A stretch of 64,000 nucleotides of DNA, taken from positions 184,195,572 to 184,259,571 of the forward strand of contig NC_081411.1 of NCBI RefSeq assembly GCF_030272615.1. Direction: 5' to 3'. Position 1 is the first letter of the stretch. Each line of letters opens with the position of its first letter. The notes beneath the pieces are model-generated. The model did not search any database. It worked only from the letters and a program-made list of their open reading frames with translations, and was not told where the DNA came from. This document shows, piece after piece, positions 43,091-56,131 of this stretch. This stretch comes from Cryptomeria japonica. Its lineage: Eukaryota; Streptophyta; Pinopsida; Cupressales; Cupressaceae. A program made the translations under genes and the position numbers.

Positions 43091-46000
43091 TTCTAGGTAG
43101 TTCTATTTTCACCTAAACCCTACAACCAAAAAATAGATGCACAACAACAAAGAATACAAGTATCTAACTTGTTCGTTAATCCTGCATAAAATCCCCATGC
43201 CTTTCTCAAATGTAAAAAGTATGAAATCATTTATACCATTTTCTTTCTGCATTTGTTTTTATTTTCTTTTGTAAATTTTGGTGATGTTGAATTAGTTATT
43301 TAGTTTTCTATTTTTATTTGTTATTGTATACAAGAAATTCCTTGAAAGAAAAATTTATGTTTTTTTTTACATAGAATTATTCATGTTGCTTAGTCTATTC
43401 TTGTCACATGAACTGTGCAACAAAGATACAAATATAACCCTATCTCATAGAAAACTTTGTGTGTACATTTTGTGTTTCAATTTGAGAACCAATTCTAATT
43501 ATTTCCTGACACAAAGACCCTTGATAATTATATTATAGTTGCACAACCTTACAATCTCTATCATCATGCAAAATTGTGCTTTTTTAGGCTTTGCTAAATG
43601 TTGTTGTGTATGTTTAGGATTTGTCAAGTCTCACCAATAGTACTCTTAAAGATCACTTGTAGATAACATGTAATGATGGAAACCCCTTTATTTTAAGGGT
43701 GTACCAAACCCTTATTAATTAGGGATTGTTTAATACACTTCTCTCTTTCACTGATTTTTTTACCAGCACTATTTTTATTTTACCTCTGTCATGACTTTCT
43801 GTATTTCTCCCATCCACATTGGAGATCATTTCCCTGCTAGGTAGCTATATTCCTTTGGTCTGTTTCTATTTCAAACAATATTTTATTTCTTTCCTTTCCA
43901 CACATTTGTCACTAATTTCTTCTAACCTGAACAACAACTTATGTTTACTTCACAAGTTTTCATGCTATGGGCTCCTTTTACATTTTCAGACTTTAGCATT
44001 GTGTTGAGTGATTGGCTGAAGCATAACAAAGCTTTTCAGTTGACACCTAATTTGGTAGATAAGGAATGAAATTTACGTTGATGAAACTATTCATCGAGAT
44101 TAAGATAACAGATCAGCAATTGGGCAAAAGGATTCCAATGTTACCAAATCCAACTATTCATTGGCATTCTGAATCACAATTTCCAAAATATTCAAGCAAA
44201 TTGTATTTGTTGGGTTCTAGAAAATGTGTTGGCCTCACACTCATTGAAAGTCATCATTCTCACAATCAAACCACAACCAAGATTTCTTAAAAAAAGGTCT
44301 AACCAAACAAATTGAGATGCTTATAACCCAAACCATTTTTTCAAACAAATAGATTACAAAATCTGTCCATTTACAATGGGTAATTCTTTGGAATTCTCAA
44401 CATTGTTTGGCTTATGCATGCCAAATAGACATTACAAGCTTTGCTATAAACAAACAAGTTATTACGTTTAGATTTTTGTAGTCTACCAGCAATCAATAGC
44501 AATTGTACTGTTTGAAATTTTTTCCAATAAATCCATCAAGTGATTACAATCACCAAGAGCAAACCATGTTCTCATAAAACTATTGTGCACTAATACTTTC
44601 TATGCATATCGTCTGAATCTATATTAAGGAGGGAAGATGTACATACTTGAAATTTGACTGCTATCTTCTCAACAATGAACTAAATTTTGAAATATAGCAG
44701 GAATATTGGTGACAGTAAGTCACTAAATCTCAATGTTTATGAAATATGTACATACAAAATCCCACTGATGTTGGAACTGTAGTTTGAAGATCTCATTAAA
44801 AGCCATTGCTGTTGAAGCACAATTCATCATTTTTGTTGGCCAAATCTTGTTTATGAGTGCTCACTATTGATTAATATGCATACAATTTAGAAATATGATA
44901 TTTATTTATGATTTCTTATATATATGCCAAAATATAACTCTCTAGATATGTTTTTCTTAAATGTTCAACCATATGCTACTAGATCTTGACGACTAATTAC
45001 TCTTTCCAAATATTATGTCAATTTAACAAATCTCTTTGTAGATCACACTGTTCATCCATTTTCAATGGCATATGAATTTTAAAGACTAACAAATCTAACT
45101 CTCAGTTGTACAACTATAGTGCTTACCTATTCAGAAACCATCTAATTGTGAATGATGCTTTTTACTGTTTGACATTTTTTTATCAATGTTATTTTGTCAA
45201 TAAATATACAATAATTGCAATTGACAATTGATATCTATGTTCATTTTTTAAAAATGTTTTGTTAATGCTAATTGTTATTCTATATTTTGTTTTCATCAAG
45301 TTCAAAAGCTTTTTGTTGTGTGTTACCAAATCGCTGCCCCATGCCCTTGTTCTTGCATGCTTGACCACCTATCGGCTCCCCGTTGCATGCAAATAAAGCG
45401 CGCAACCGCTAGTTTTAAAAGGGGATAAGATTATATAAAATAATTTTAACATTTAGAAATAATATAAATAAAAATATTTAGCTGATTTTAGTGGTCAATA
45501 GATAGTTGTTAGATGTATATAATGGAAATTCTTTATATTTGTAAGAAGAATAATGTAAAATCTAGATTGGATTGCTTTCAAAATTATTTTGAATCAATCT
45601 TTGTGAAATTGATCTTAAGAGTCATGGATCTAACCTTTCAAACATATTTGACTAGTGACATACAAATTTAAAATGATAGACTATAGACTTGTGTAACTCA
45701 GTTTTCCTTAATTACCAATGTTTGAGGATGTGCAAGTACTATAAGTGTTTAAAATTATATTAAAAATATATTGAATTATAAGGGTCATGCTCTCCTAGAT
45801 TGTTTACTTAAACTGTCTAGCATTATGGTTGTCAAAACTATTAAAGATAGCATTCTTTAGTCATGTAGATGTCAAAAGATATTTTGTTACAAAATTATGT
45901 TTCTTTTAATGCTCAAAAGAAAATTGATCCTCAAATTATTCTCTTCTCAATGCATATGTTTTTTGAATATCAATTGCTTGTGCTTTAACACATTATTGAA

Positions 46001-46481
46001 TGCGTTCAAATACCAAGACATTTTGTGCATCTAAACAGAGTAATCAATCACTACAACATTGCACCATATTAGTCTTGGGATTAATGTTCTCGATGGAAAA
46101 TGTCTCATTATTCCACTTCTATTTGATGGCTTTGTAGATTTTCTCGTTTCTTCTAAGTAGGGCTAAATACTAGCTTATGTAGAGTCATATCAATTTCACA
46201 AACATAATACTATATATTGTACTGTTTAATGATATTATATGGAAATGCATTGATTACAATAATAAAAGAAATTTTGCATGGCAAATGAGCATGAAAAGCC
46301 CAACAAATTGAGCAATCGAGAGATATCCCTAGCCTTCACTAAATAGTTGAGGACCAATAAAATTTTAATCTAAAATATTTTAAAAGTAATTCCACATAAC
46401 ACACAAATGCTCTTAAACACAACAATATTGATGTAGGCATTAAAATATTAATATCAAAATCACTAATAAATACAATAGAAA

Positions 46482-46532
<51 letters not shown>

Positions 46533-47055
46533 CCAACTCTATATAAACTTGTATATTAATTACTATATAATTATCTTAAATGATGATACCAAAATTAATT
46601 CAAAGTTAATTGCAGTGTTTCAAGCAATTATTTTTTAGGAAACTAGTATTCTAATGCTTTCCCTAGACATAGTTTTTTAGGTTGCCTTTTCATTGTCATA
46701 GCATCCAGACTCACCCAAAAAGAAGGTTTCAACCATGGCACAACTTCAACTAATTCAAGATTAGGCGTATCAACTTCAAAATAGCTACAATGTGAACCTA
46801 TGTAGAGTGTTCCACCATGTTTCTTCATTGTAATGTTGGTTGGCTTGTTATTTTTCTTAGTTTGTAAGGGTTTTATAATGTCTCTTCAAACACTACCACC
46901 TACTAGTTGTATTTGTAAGGTAGACATGTTATTCCCATGTTTTAGCTGATTGTATTCTTTATTTCAACTATATCTATTATTCCTTATATTTTTGCTTTAT
47001 ATTAATATATATATATATATATATAGAAACAATAAATAAGGAAGATGAAAGGTTT
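43091..47055. other. Gene-free intergenic sequence with microsatellites
   Basis: No coding similarity recognised. 46479-46532 is a compound simple repeat: 21 A, then (AT)n, then (AC)n. 47003-47024 is (TA)n. A small GC-richer patch lies at 45310-45420. A 61-codon minus-strand frame at 46643-46828 matches nothing known to me. The last five bases, GGTTT, are the left duplicate of the solo LTR. Confidence 0.5.
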
Positions 47056-49417
47056 TGTTGGCATTGTGTTGTCATTGATGTCAACCGGTATGAGAGATGT
47101 ATGTACAACACCTTCAAGGAGGAGTACAGAGCAGTAAGCGATATTCTTGATATCTCGGTGTGTTGAAGACCATCGACAAGATAAGACAAAGGTTACTGGT
47201 ACAGTATAACACCGATAAGGAAAGGATGTCAACTAGCTAAGTGATGTGTTGACATAGAAGAGTCAGATCAACCAAGTGAGTGGCTAACAACCGACAAGAT
47301 GATGACTATTTTTACAAGCTAGATGGCCAAGGTGTTTGAGTTGTTGTTTGTGATGAAAAGACATAATGTTACCTGAATCACATCAACACTGGAAGAGAAG
47401 AATGAATAAGTCATCAGTATGTTGTGAGGTTGCAGAACAACAGGACTCTCACCAGATGAAGATGCAGTCATCATGAGATGTCACATGAGTGCACTGCAGG
47501 ATATAGATTACAAGAACTCTCTCTCACCGGTAAGTGGAACTCGTCTCCTATTATGCACAATGTGCATCATAGTCGTGTGAGATGAGGAAGAAGGGGTAAA
47601 AGCAAGTGCTTAAAGGCTCACACCAGATCTACCAGTGAAACAAACGAATAGCTCAATGGCGTCAGAACAGGAATATGCACTGGATTGTTTGAGAAGGAAT
47701 ATTGTTATGCCAGTAAAGCTGAAGAGTGATTAGTTTATCACTCTGTTAAGTCAGCAGAAATATGGTACGAGCTGATCAGGGAGAAGGCAAGCCAAAGTAG
47801 ATGCAAACAGAGGTGAGTGGCCAAATTGAAGATGGACTTAGTTGAAGGTTGATGACATGATGTCATCAAGAGGGTTTTACCAGTATAAATGTTCACCGAT
47901 AACATGGACAAGGTGCAGATGCAGATGATTCCTCATGTGATGATGTTGTATATAAGACAGGTTAGCAAGTGTGTTGACTGTTTGAGTTGACCACCGAAAG
48001 GGAAGCTAAGTGTAAGGTGGATGACAGACCGGCTTGGGGGTTTAACCAACAGAGAAGAGGAATCAGTAAAGTTTCTAGTCAGTGATCCAAACCGACATGA
48101 CAATTCGAGCTGGCAGTTGGTCAACATGGATGCCACATGGAGTCAACATGGTGAACCTACATGCAGTGATAGGAGGAATGTACACCAACAGGGTAGCTGG
48201 TGAGTTGGTCGACTTTAATGATAGATCCCAAAAGTCACACTTGAGATATGTTGCAGGGTTAATGTAGGGGTTTTGAGGCTCGAGGTCTGGAGGACAACCA
48301 CAAGCTAGCTAAGAGTGGTTGAGGAGATTGAGGCGAATGAAGGAAACAAAAGAACTAAATCTTAGTGTTTGACCAAGAGACTAGCCAATAGGGTAAAAAG
48401 CAAATCGCCAGAGATGGTAGACGTTATCCAAAAGGCGCATTAATGGGGGAGTTGTGAAGCTAGCAGTCTGGAAGATCAGATCAGACAAGATCTAATTGGA
48501 TTTGGTTTGCCTTGAGGATGGTGAGGAAACCCTAACCGCCTGGAATTTGAATTGTCTTTTGGTGGGAAACCTAGGTGATATATATGCAATCAAAAGACGT
48601 TGTTGGTGTTGTTGCTAAAGAGAAGTTTATTGTGCTATTGTGAAGTGTATTGCTTCTGCATGTGAGAGCAAATTAGCAAAATGCTTAATGAGCATCTGAG
48701 AAGAGAGTGACAATGAGGGTGAACCAGGTTGAAGTGTTCAACCGGTAGCAGAGCAGAGCTGGTAGTGGTTATACTAGCAGATAAGAAGTGAAGAGAGTTG
48801 CAGAGAAGGCAGACAAAGAACCTGCAGAGTATAGTACCAGTAAGGTGCAGAGAGTAAGGAGGAGATCTAGCAGAGAAGAAGAAAATGAGAGATGTATCGA
48901 CAGAGTTTACCGGTAGTAAGGTTGCAGTTGAGAGTAGCAAAGGAGTGATTTGATGTAGCAGAGAAGGTACCTCACCTGTAGAGTAAGATATTTGAAATGG
49001 TTGCAAGATTCACTTGTAACAAGACAAGTACTTTTGTAATTAATTTTTCATTAAGAACACTAAGTTGTAGCTCAGTGTAGGGGTTGTAGCTCCTTTAGGT
49101 TGTAGCCCATAAAGTCAGGGGTTGGTGCTCCTTGGGTTGGTGCCCTAAACTTTGTAACAGTTTTCATTGTGTCTGGATTAGAGCAGTAGATTCCAACAAC
49201 ATTTCTCACCAAGGTTTTTCCTATCTTGGGTTTTCCTCGTATATGTTGGTGTTATGTGATGTTTCTTGTGTGATTGCTCTTCTGTAGATCTCCCCACTAA
49301 CCGACAAGTCAGCATTGTGTTAGATCTATTAACTGGTATGCTCACGTAGAATAGCTAGATAGAAAAGTTTGAGAACCACTAATTCACCCCCCTCTCAATG
49401 GTACATTGTGTCTAACA
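47056..49417 (+). mobile_element. Solo LTR, copia-type (SIRE/Maximus-like 3' end)
   Basis: 2,362 bp from TGTTGGCATTGTGTTG to TGTGTCTAACA, with GGTTT on both sides (47051-47055 and 49418-49422), a perfect 5-bp duplication. The last part contains TTGTAGCTC repeats, GGGTTTTCCTCGTATATG and AATTCACCCCCCTCTCAATG, which resemble the U5 of SIRE-type copia LTRs. A TATATATG string near 48576 may be its TATA box. No internal element sequence remains, so it arose by LTR-LTR recombination. Small frames within it are not genes. Confidence 0.85.
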
Positions 49418-49429
49418 GGTTTCACTATT

Positions 49430-50200
49430 GAACTTAACAAGTCATATTATCTCTCATCTCTTTTATAAGATTGCACCTAAAGAAAAGTTGGTGAGTCGAA
49501 CCTAACAAATGACTTTGGGCTATCTAAAAAGTAACTTTTAAAAAAGGCTTTTCAAAAAATGTCTAAATATCTAACAAATATAGTGAAGTCATATGTGAAA
49601 GGTCACTTCAAGTGTATTTTGTACAAAATTAAAGCATCCTGCGATAACGCAACGAGACTCACATTGCCACTAATTCGTATTCGTAGGATTTATTTTATTG
49701 ATGGAATCTCCTCAGAGTCCTTTTTCTTGGCACTGGCTATGTAGCGGACAAAATGGCCCACCCCATGCCATGCATCCTCATCCACCATCCCGTGTACAAT
49801 GTACATGAACTTAACAAGTCATATTATCTCTCATCTCTTTTATAAGATTGCACCTAAAGAAAAGTTGGTGAGTGAAAACTAACAAATGACTTTGGGCTAT
49901 CTAAAAAGTAACTTTTAAAAAAGGCCTTTCAAAAAATGTCTAAATATCTGACAAATATAGTGAATCCGTATGTGAAAGGTCACTTCAAGTGTATTTTGTA
50001 CAAAATTAAAGCATCCTGTGATAACACAATGAGAGTCACATTGCCACTAATTCCCGAACAGTCATATTCATAGGATTTATTTTATCGATGGAATCTCCTC
50101 ATAGTCATTTTTCTTGGCACTGGCTATGCAGTAGACAAAATGGCCCACCCTACGCCATGCATCCTCATCCACCATCTCACGTACAGTGTACATGACTTCT
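49430..50200. repeat. Direct tandem duplication, period about 377 bp
   Basis: 49430-49806 and 49807-50200 match closely from GAACTTAACAAGTCATATT onward. The second copy has a short extra stretch (CCGAACAGTC) near 50055. The distal part of both copies is the same sequence that forms the outer end of the foldback arms. Confidence 0.85.
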
Positions 50201-51981
50201 GTGAAAAGGATGGATCCCCATTCTATTACAGTCTGTTGCCAGAGTTGTCCCTTCAATCCCATGGGAAATGTGTCGAAATTTGCTTCCCCACTCCCATGAC
50301 ATTTTTTCATTTTTTTGACTAAGTCCATGGGGGTGGAGGAATTATTTTTTTTAAATGTATGATTATATTTTTAAATTGAAATAATTTATTTTAATATTTT
50401 TTTATAATTTTTTATTTATAATTTTTTTTGGTTATATTTGTAAAATAATATATTAATAATTAATAATATATTTAAAGTTTTTATTTATTATATTTTTTCT
50501 ACCTTTTAAGCTAAATTTGTAAAATAATAAATATAATAAATTAACAGTTAATTATATATTTAATTTTTTTAAATAATAAGCTATTTGTTTAAGTTTTAAA
50601 ATTTTAAAATTTGTTTAATTTGATTTTTTAAAATGTTGATTATATTTTTTAAATTGAAATAATTTATTTTAATATTTTTTTCAATTTTTTATTTATTAAT
50701 TTGTTTGAAATAATAGGTTATAATAAATTAATAATTAATAGTTGTTTGGAAGAATATAAATACCAAAATAGATGCTAGATAGCTAATAATCCATATAGCT
50801 TTTATAGTTTTAATCAATAATTTCACCAAAACTTTTAGTATGTAAAATAAAAATTACTTACAAAGAAAATAAAATTAAGTAATGCTAAAATAACTTACTT
50901 ATTTCTTATGTTAATGTAATTTTAGGTTTATTAGAAAAATATTATAAATATTAGATAAAAGCACATCTTTAGATTTAGTTTTGTTTATTATTGTGTAATT
51001 ATAATTTTGTTGATTAAATGAATATAAAAATATTTTAATTGGTTGTTGTTATACAGGATTTAAAAATTGTAAAAATATGGAAAAAGGTAAATTTATTATT
51101 ATGTTATTTTTATAAATAAATGATGAAATAAAATGAATGTAATTTAAGTTAAAGTAATATAAAAATATTAAAAAGTTCTAAGTTCTTACTTCATTTTCAA
51201 AATCATATGTACAAATAATTTTGACATAATGTGTAGAATAAACTAAAAATATTGTGTATAATTTATGCATTCTACTTTTATTACTTATTTAGTAAATTTG
51301 AACAAAAATGCTATAATTTGAATTAAAGTTTTTATGTGTTTTCTTTTATGTTTGATTTTATTTTAAAAATTTAAATACATTATTAATCATTAATTTATTA
51401 TAACTTATTATTTCAAACAAATTAATAAATAAAAAATTATAAAAATTATTAAAAAAAATTATTTCAATTTAGAAAATATAATCAAACTTTAAAAAAATCA
51501 AATTAATTTTTTTAAAAAATTTTAAAAATTAAACATATAGCTTATTATTTAAAAATATTAAATATATAATTAACTATTAATTTATTATATTTATTATTTT
51601 ACAAATATAACTTAAAAAGAAGAAAAAATATAACAAATAAAAACTTTAAATACATTATTAATTATTAATTTATTATTTTACAAATATAACAACAAAAAAT
51701 TAAAAATAAAAAATTATAAAAAAAATTAAAATAAGTTATTTCAATTTAAAAATATAATCATACATTTAAAAAATAACTTTCCTCCACTCGCCACAGACTT
51801 AATAAAAAAATGAAAAAATGTCACGGGAGTGAGGAAGCAACTAGGATTGAAGGGAGAACTCTGATGACAATAGATGGTTATGGCATGGCGATCCGTCGAA
51901 GTCATGTACACCGTACGCGGCCTGATGGATGAGGATGCATGGCATGGGGTGAGCCATTTTGTCCGTTGCATAGCCAGTGCC
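50116..51981. repeat. Large foldback (inverted repeat) structure
   Basis: The left arm, 50116-50742, is the reverse complement of the right arm, 51381-51981, with moderate divergence. The loop is about 640 bp. The outer 200 bp of each arm is of mixed composition (GGCACTGGCTATGC on the left, GCATAGCCAGTGCC on the right). The inner parts are very AT-rich. No transposase is visible. The open frame at 50077-50328 (minus) lies in the left outer arm and has a diverged counterpart in the right arm; its product is not recognised. Confidence 0.8.
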
Positions 51982-52103
51982 CTTTTTCTTCTACCTCTTT
52001 TTGACGGGCATGCCAAATTTCTCATCTCGTTGAACTGAGGTTCCCTATTTCTTCTATAGATCAAATCATTTAATGACATTATAAAGCAAAGTATTGGATA
52101 GTA
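51982..52103 (+). other. Dispersed repeat just upstream of the ankyrin gene
   Basis: 51996-52060 (CTTTTTGACGGGCATGCC, then TTGAACTGAGGTTCCC) belongs to a family also seen at 34815-34890, 35200-35240 and 62950-63030. Here it ends about 45 bp before the ankyrin start codon, so it may form part of that gene's promoter. Confidence 0.5.
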
Positions 52104-52456
52104 TTGGATGCAACAGCACAGAAATTTGCAGAAATTGCCATGGCAACTGCAACTGACCCTGAGCAGTCCAGCGAAGGGATCTATTACAACGCGCAAAATG
52201 CCACACTAAATCCAAAAGTGAAGATTGAGGATCCCCAACTTAAAGACGCTCTCAACGGTTCTACACTTGGAGGGAAAAACACCCTTCTGCACTTAGCTGC
52301 TAGTGTAGGAAATCTACCATTCGTTCAATAGCTCCTACAGCTCAATCGTGAACTTGTAAAGCCTACCAATGCCCAAGGAAATACTGTGTTGCACTTGGTT
52401 GCTCAGGGAGGTTTCCCCCACGTAGTAAAGCATCTACTTAAACAAGTTGAAAATGG
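52104..52456 (+). pseudogene. Ankyrin-repeat protein gene, 5' fragment
   Basis: From ATG 52104 the frame reads MDATAQKFAEIAMATATD, then two ankyrin repeats: NTLLHLAASVGNLPFV with LLQLNRELV, and GNTVLHLVAQGGFPHVVKHL. A TAG at 52329-52331 interrupts the first repeat. The gene stops abruptly at 52457, where Tat-3 begins. The style (N-terminal ankyrin stack after a short acidic leader) recalls ACD6-type plant ankyrin proteins, but the membrane domain is not in the window. The rest of the gene was not found to the right of Tat-3. Confidence 0.7.
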
Positions 52457-53860
52457 TGTTTCTTTAATCATTTAATTAATTAATTTAATTAAATCTAAAG
52501 TCATATTTCATCACTCTCCACATCATAAAATTGGGCCCTTTATCCTAAGTATGCCCCTTTATATTTTATTCCTCCAATAAATCATTAAATCATACCCTAA
52601 TTATGTGTTATTTCGACCTTGAAGGCCCAATTTTGCATATCAAAACATCTCAAAATCAGTCGTAACTTTGGGATTCGCTCTAATATCATCATATCTAATG
52701 GCCTTGAAAATTTGGTGAAAATTTGGTCAGACCGTGTGTAAGTTATGCATGGCTGCCGACATTTTTCTTGAAATTTTGGGAGCATAATTCTATGATATTG
52801 GAATTCTTAACCCCAAGAAATTCGCTGGAAATTCAAATCCTAGGTCAGCGTAAAGAAGAAATTAAGATCTAGGGTTTCATACATAAGAGCTTGTTTTCTT
52901 CATTTGAAGAACTAAGAGCGAGTGATCACAAGGAGCCTTCTATGCAGTGAAAGAGCATGTCTTTTGGAGTCTTCAGAAACATCTATCAAGCATTCATCAA
53001 GCATTCTTTCATCAATTGGGGGCTTTTGAAGATGTAGGAAAGCAATAGGAGATCACCGACTAAAGATTGGTTTGTACCCCTCCCTTGGGGTTGGGTATGA
53101 TTTTATGTTGTTTTCATGTCTTTGTATGAGCTTCATTACATCATTGTACAGATTTACATGTATTCTTTAGATCACTTAGCATCATTCATTTAGAGCATTT
53201 ACTTTATCAATTACAAGCACTTGGGGTTTACTCTTTAAAGCATAGGGTTATTCTAGATTATTTGCATTCATCATTTTAGGGTCTTGCACACACTATTTTA
53301 CTATACAAACCGACTATTTGTTGAGGTGGAAATCACCAAAATAGGGGTTTGATAAAGGCAAAACCCCATATAGCCACCCAAAACCCTATTTTCAGTTAGA
53401 GGTGTAGGTACAAGTTCTCGAAAGATTTTCAAGGCTAATAAAAGGCACAAGGACTATCTTAAGGCCTCAGATTTGTCCTAAAATCATTAGGGACAGGGGT
53501 GTGGCACTCCGGTCCAGGTCAGTTTGACTCATTTTTCAACACCAGGTACACATTCAAATTCCTCCCCCTTCTCTGCTTTCAGTATCTCAATATCAGTTCT
53601 GCAAGTTTCTGCAAATTTGATTCATATATGCTTCATTGTTCATCTCTTAGTCTAGTTGATCAATCACACCCTATTTTTCACATCTTCTCTTCATATACAA
53701 CAAGAGGAATAGAAACTCTAAGAGATAATCCTTGGCTCTCTCTTTCTCACAAGAAGTAGCCAAAGTGAGCTATCTCCCTAGGCTCGTTTGTATTCCCAAT
53801 GTGTTGGCAAAAGTGGGATTAGGTCCTAGCCACCCAGTCTCGCTCCCCCCCCCCACCACA
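52457..53860 (+). repeat. 5' LTR of Tat-3
   Basis: The left end is taken at TGTTTCTTTAATC, where ankyrin similarity ceases, followed by TTAATTAATTAATTTAATTAAAT blocks in broken form as in the Tat-1 LTR. The right end, CACCACA, is three bases before the PBS. About 1.4 kb. The exact left base could be 52454 or 52457. Confidence 0.6.
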
Positions 53861-53863
53861 TTT

Positions 53864-53881
53864 TGGTGAACCCGATGTGAA
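53864..53881 (+). promoter_or_regulatory. PBS of Tat-3
   Basis: TGGTGAACCCGATGTGAA differs from the Tat-1 site by two bases, which supports both sites and a shared primer tRNA, not identified here. Confidence 0.65.
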
Positions 53882-54283
53882 TATAATCTTCTTTAATTCT
53901 GATTTATGTTATCATATCTAAGTGTTTTTTCTATTTCAAATTCAAATTTACATTTACAAGTTTCAATTCCTTGCAAATTTAAAAAATTTAGGGTTAATTT
54001 TTTGTTAAAACCCTAATTTTTTCAATTCAAAATTGAACTTGTGAATAGCTTAATTTGGATCATTAATTTCATATCTGATTTAGGAACACATTTCACTCAT
54101 AAATTCCATTTTATAAATAAACATTTAGAGTGCTTGCATGGGTTAAAATTGAACATTTCCTTCTATTTTGCATATGTTATCATTTGAAAGAGGAAAATTG
54201 TGGTCATGATGCATTCGTTTAATAAATGTGATAATGGGTTAGCTTCCCTTAAATAACATCCTCCTATCCATGAAAACATTTTA

Positions 54284-56131
54284 GTGCCTAAAATATTCAT
54301 TACCAACCCCTTCAAAACTCTCCCATGCTCTCAGGATGAATATTTAAAGAGTAATTTTGACAATTCTCCTAAAATGTGCCCTTCCCATCTAGCTATCTTA
54401 GAGGAAGAGGATGATATCATAAACACCTTTCTTAGTGTTACTTTACCTTCTTTACATGATTCATGTCTAAGTGAAAAGGTATTGATGGGCATTGACTTAT
54501 CTTCTCCTAAATTTGGTCTTACCAATGGGGACAGTTTAGTGCAACAAGAGGTTATGAGCACTTCTTTCAAAGATCTCCTTCCTAAGCATGAATCTTTGGA
54601 GAAGGATTTTCATCTCCCTCCTAAAGAATACTCCCCTCACGAGGATCATTTTGTGCAAGAAGACGACATTTTTCCTACTTTTCCTAGTGATGGAATTTCC
54701 TCTTTTGACTTCAACAAAATTCCCACTAGAGATGATGCATTAATGAGAAATGCTTCTCCTTTCCCTGAAGCTTGGCTTACCATAAAGATGCCTTAGAAAA
54801 AAAATATGAAAGCATAATCAATTTCCTTAATTCTCTCTCCCCTAAACATCTTATTGAACACATTTTGAGGCAAGAGAGGGATTTAAACACATGTAGTGAT
54901 CCTCTCCCTCCTAAGGATGAAGAATTAATGAACAATGTTATCCCTTCTCAAAATTGGGAATAACAATAAGGACATCTTTGTGCAAGATATTTCTAATACT
55001 TTTCTCAAAGACCTCACTATTTGGGATGAACCATTAGAAGAAGGTGTTAATTATTCTCTAACCTATGAGAGTAACCCCCTTGATAGCATCTTACCTCTCA
55101 TGAATCTTAATCATTCTCCCTCTGAAGGTAAGGCATATCCTTCTCCTCAACTAGGTTCTACTCATAAGGATACATTGGTTCAAGAAGAGATTGCTAACAT
55201 CTCTTTCAAAGGTCTCCCTCTCAAAGGTGAAACATTAGAGAGTAATGTTGATCCTTTTCCTAGAGAGTTTATTCGCCAGGTAGACCCTTTGATGATAAAG
55301 GATGATATGACCTTTCCTACTAATACTCTTCCTTCTAAAACATCAATACCTACTCCTAGTCTACCTCCTAAAATTGTTCTTATCCATGATAACATCTTAG
55401 TGCAAGAAGGGACTATCAACAATTATTCCAAAAATCTTGTCCATTCTTCTTGGCACATTCATAAGGAAACCTTTGATATTCCTAAACCATCTTCAATAAA
55501 TTTACATGTGAATGAAACACCTAATTAACCCCTCTTCACAGTTCAAGGTGCTCATCCTTCTCAAATTTCTCAACATAAGCCTATCTTAGTGGTTCAAGGT
55601 GGTTATGCTAATTATTCTTTTTGCACTCCTAAGAAACCTGTTATTACTGTGCAGGGAGGTTATCCTACTAAGAGCCCTTATGAGTATGCTAAGAAAATCA
55701 ATAAAGAGAGTTATCATGTGGTTGTGCATACCTACAACACAAGAAACAATAGACAACCTAATCCTCTTCCAATTATCCCAACTTCACTTCCTCTCTCTCA
55801 ACCTAATCTTCCACAAGCACCTCGTATATCACAGACTCTTAGTAAGGAGTATGATCTCATTGAACAACTTAAAGTTACTCCTATCAAGATTTCTATTTGG
55901 GATTTGGTTCAAACTTCACCTTCTTATCATGGGATGTTACAAGATTATTTGAAGAACTTAGATGTCCCACTTGTAGTGACACCTAATAACATGGCTTCTT
56001 TGATTGATCCTACAAACAAACCCAAATCTCAAATTGCATTCACACAAGATAAGTTATCTTATCATGAGATCCAACATCAATATTATCCTCTTATGATTGT
56101 GGTTGTTATCAACAATAATGCTATAAGATGA
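54284..56131 (+). pseudogene. Tat-3 repetitive ORF region before protease
   Basis: Open stretches 54284-54796, 54935-55528 and 55589-56131, separated by stops and shifts. A loose module of 40-60 residues recurs: DSLVQQEVMSTSFKDLLP, then DIFVQDISNTFLKDL, then DTLVQEEIANISFKGLPL, then DNILVQEGTINNYSKNL. A second short repeat around VQGGY occurs three times near 55545-55665. From about 55850 the sequence matches the segment ahead of Tat proteases (YDLIEQLKVTPIKISIWDL). No classical gag core was seen, so the first part may be a diverged gag or something else. Confidence 0.55.

Noticed and set aside
48635-49006. 123-codon minus-strand frame in the solo LTR
   Set aside because: It lies within an LTR with exact ends and target duplication; no domain is seen.
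50077-50328. 83-codon minus-strand frame in the foldback left arm
   Set aside because: The right arm keeps only a diverged version and no family is recognised, so it is treated as part of the repeat.
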